NCBI GenBank assembly: GCA_028279065.1 | Contig: JANQSY010000063.1 | Location: 1-43,319 of the forward strand | Length of the DNA: 43,319 nucleotides | Origin: Cytophagales bacterium | Lineage (GTDB): Bacteria > Bacteroidota > Bacteroidia > Cytophagales > CCMP332 | Reading direction: 5' to 3' | Shown here: in pieces, positions 42,762 through 43,319 of the stretch | How positions within the stretch are numbered: position 1 is the stretch's first letter | How the letters are laid out: each line of letters begins with the position of its first letter | Notes under the pieces: generated by a model | The model's database searches: none | Seen by the model: only the letters and a program-made list of their open reading frames with translations | What the model was told of the DNA's origin: nothing | Program-made: the position numbers and the translations under genes

Positions 42762-43319
42762 CTACTTTTGGTAGACGAATTCCCCATTGACCATGGTAGC
42801 ATACACTATGGGTTCCAAAACCTCCTTTAAGGGTATGGTCATTATATCCTTTTCGAGGATGACGATGTCCGCCAGATAGCCTTCCTTGATCATACCTTTT
42901 TGGTTTTCCTCGAATTGTGAGAAAGCGGCCCAGGTGGTCATTCCTTTTAAGGCTTCCTCTCTTGAAAGACTGTTTTCCATTTGCCATCCATCCTCCGGAT
43001 ATCCGTCGTGGTCTTGCCTCGCCACAGCAGCATAGAATCCATAAAGGGGATTGATGTCTTCCACTGGAAAATCACTGCCCAAAGGAAGCACACCTGCTTG
43101 GTTCAGCAGGTTTTTATAAGCATATCCATGTCCTACACGTTCAGGGCCTAATCTATCCGCCGCCCACCTCATATCCGAAGTAGCATGGGTTGGCTGCACT
43201 GATGGAAGTATTTTTCTTGAAAACCTCCTTTGATCGTCAGGACTTACCACCTGAGCATGCTCGATCCTCCATCTCGGGTCTTCCTGATCTGCAAGGGTCT
43301 CTTCATAGATATTCAGAAT
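42762..43319 (-). CDS. YtcJ-type metal-dependent amidohydrolase, C-terminal part (gene continues off the window)
   Basis: The visible 185 residues are the C-terminal part of an Amidohydro_3 (YtcJ-like) enzyme, about 530-560 residues when complete and often exported or lipid-anchored in Bacteroidota. RIEHAQVVSPDD has the metal-ligand His of the family. SVQPTHATSDMRWA and GSDFPVEDINPL (the catalytic Asp) follow, and the C-terminal beta-sandwich has KGMIKEGYLADIVILEKD. The frame is open to the window edge, so the N-terminus is missing. An internal GTG at 43250 is not the real start. The substrate is unknown; such enzymes hydrolyse amides, N-acyl groups or cyclic ureides. Confidence 0.9.
   Translation of the reverse strand: MLNIYEETLADQEDPRWRIEHAQVVSPDDQRRFSRKILPSVQPTHATSDMRWAADRLGPERVGHGYAYKNLLNQAGVLPLGSDFPVEDINPLYGFYAAVARQDHDGYPEDGWQMENSLSREEALKGMTTWAAFSQFEENQKGMIKEGYLADIVILEKDIMTIPLKEVLEPIVYATMVNGEFVYQK

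Noticed and set aside
42691-42987. Second minus-strand open frame over the amidohydrolase end
   Set aside because: It is a different frame from the clear YtcJ-type frame, which is open to the window edge and carries the metal-site motifs.

Overview
The window is a chimera of two kinds of DNA. Bases 1 to about 3,530 look like animal genomic DNA. They are AT-rich and mostly non-coding. They hold one exon of a class A G-protein-coupled receptor (minus strand, 1331-2137) that stops at a perfect GTAAGT splice donor. From about 3,535 to the end the DNA is bacterial: tightly packed, intronless and full of overlapping operons. The bacterial part points to Bacteroidota, probably Flavobacteriales (Cryomorphaceae/Schleiferiaceae-like). 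The reasons are the rplQ-tail/carA/eno/divIC order, several secreted proteins with type IX secretion (T9SS) C-terminal sorting domains, DFDPGPG-repeat propeller proteins, and weak or absent Shine-Dalgarno sequences. The join falls inside what looks like the Lys/Glu/Ala-rich tail of ribosomal protein L17. It is best explained as an assembly or contamination join, for example between a host and an associated bacterium, not as gene transfer.

Bacterial layout. 3.5-6.8 kb: L17 tail, an intrinsic terminator, then carA-eno-divIC overlapping end to end. 6.9-10.7 kb: a malate/lactate dehydrogenase-family oxidoreductase, divergent from an acyl-CoA (propionyl-CoA) carboxylase beta subunit followed by an M42 aminopeptidase. 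10.9-14.7 kb (minus): cinA, a 2-oxo-acid dehydrogenase E2 and aroA. 14.8-17.1 kb: an unusual cysteine-dioxygenase-like/methyltransferase fusion, convergent with meaB. 17.2-19.3 kb: an overlapping pair of a CHASE2 membrane sensor and a FecR-like exported protein. 19.3-22.8 kb: pfkA with Asn at the Mg-binding Asp103 position, then a DUF7033/polysaccharide-deacetylase-type protein translationally coupled to a sugar aminotransferase.

22.8-30.4 kb is a duplicated surface-protein locus. Two near-identical lipoprotein genes each run head-on, with 6-8 bp between stops, into a T9SS-sorted DFDPGPG propeller gene. A third propeller gene has no partner. 30.4-38.7 kb is a glycan region: GT9 and GT4 glycosyltransferases, a propeller-like unknown protein, a PIG-L deacetylase, a YfhO membrane protein, a LegC-type aminotransferase and a NeuD/PglD-type acyltransferase. 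These could make and attach an amino-sugar-containing surface polysaccharide. 38.7-43.3 kb: clpP, fabH, two exported proteins (one tail-fibre-like, one T9SS) and the C-terminal part of a YtcJ-type amidohydrolase that runs off the window.

I saw no tRNA, rRNA, CRISPR array, insertion sequence or prophage module. The most unusual items are the thiol-dioxygenase/methyltransferase fusion, the duplicated convergent lipoprotein/T9SS cassette, the Asn103 phosphofructokinase, the CHASE2-FecR pair, and the many convergent gene pairs that leave no room for a terminator.
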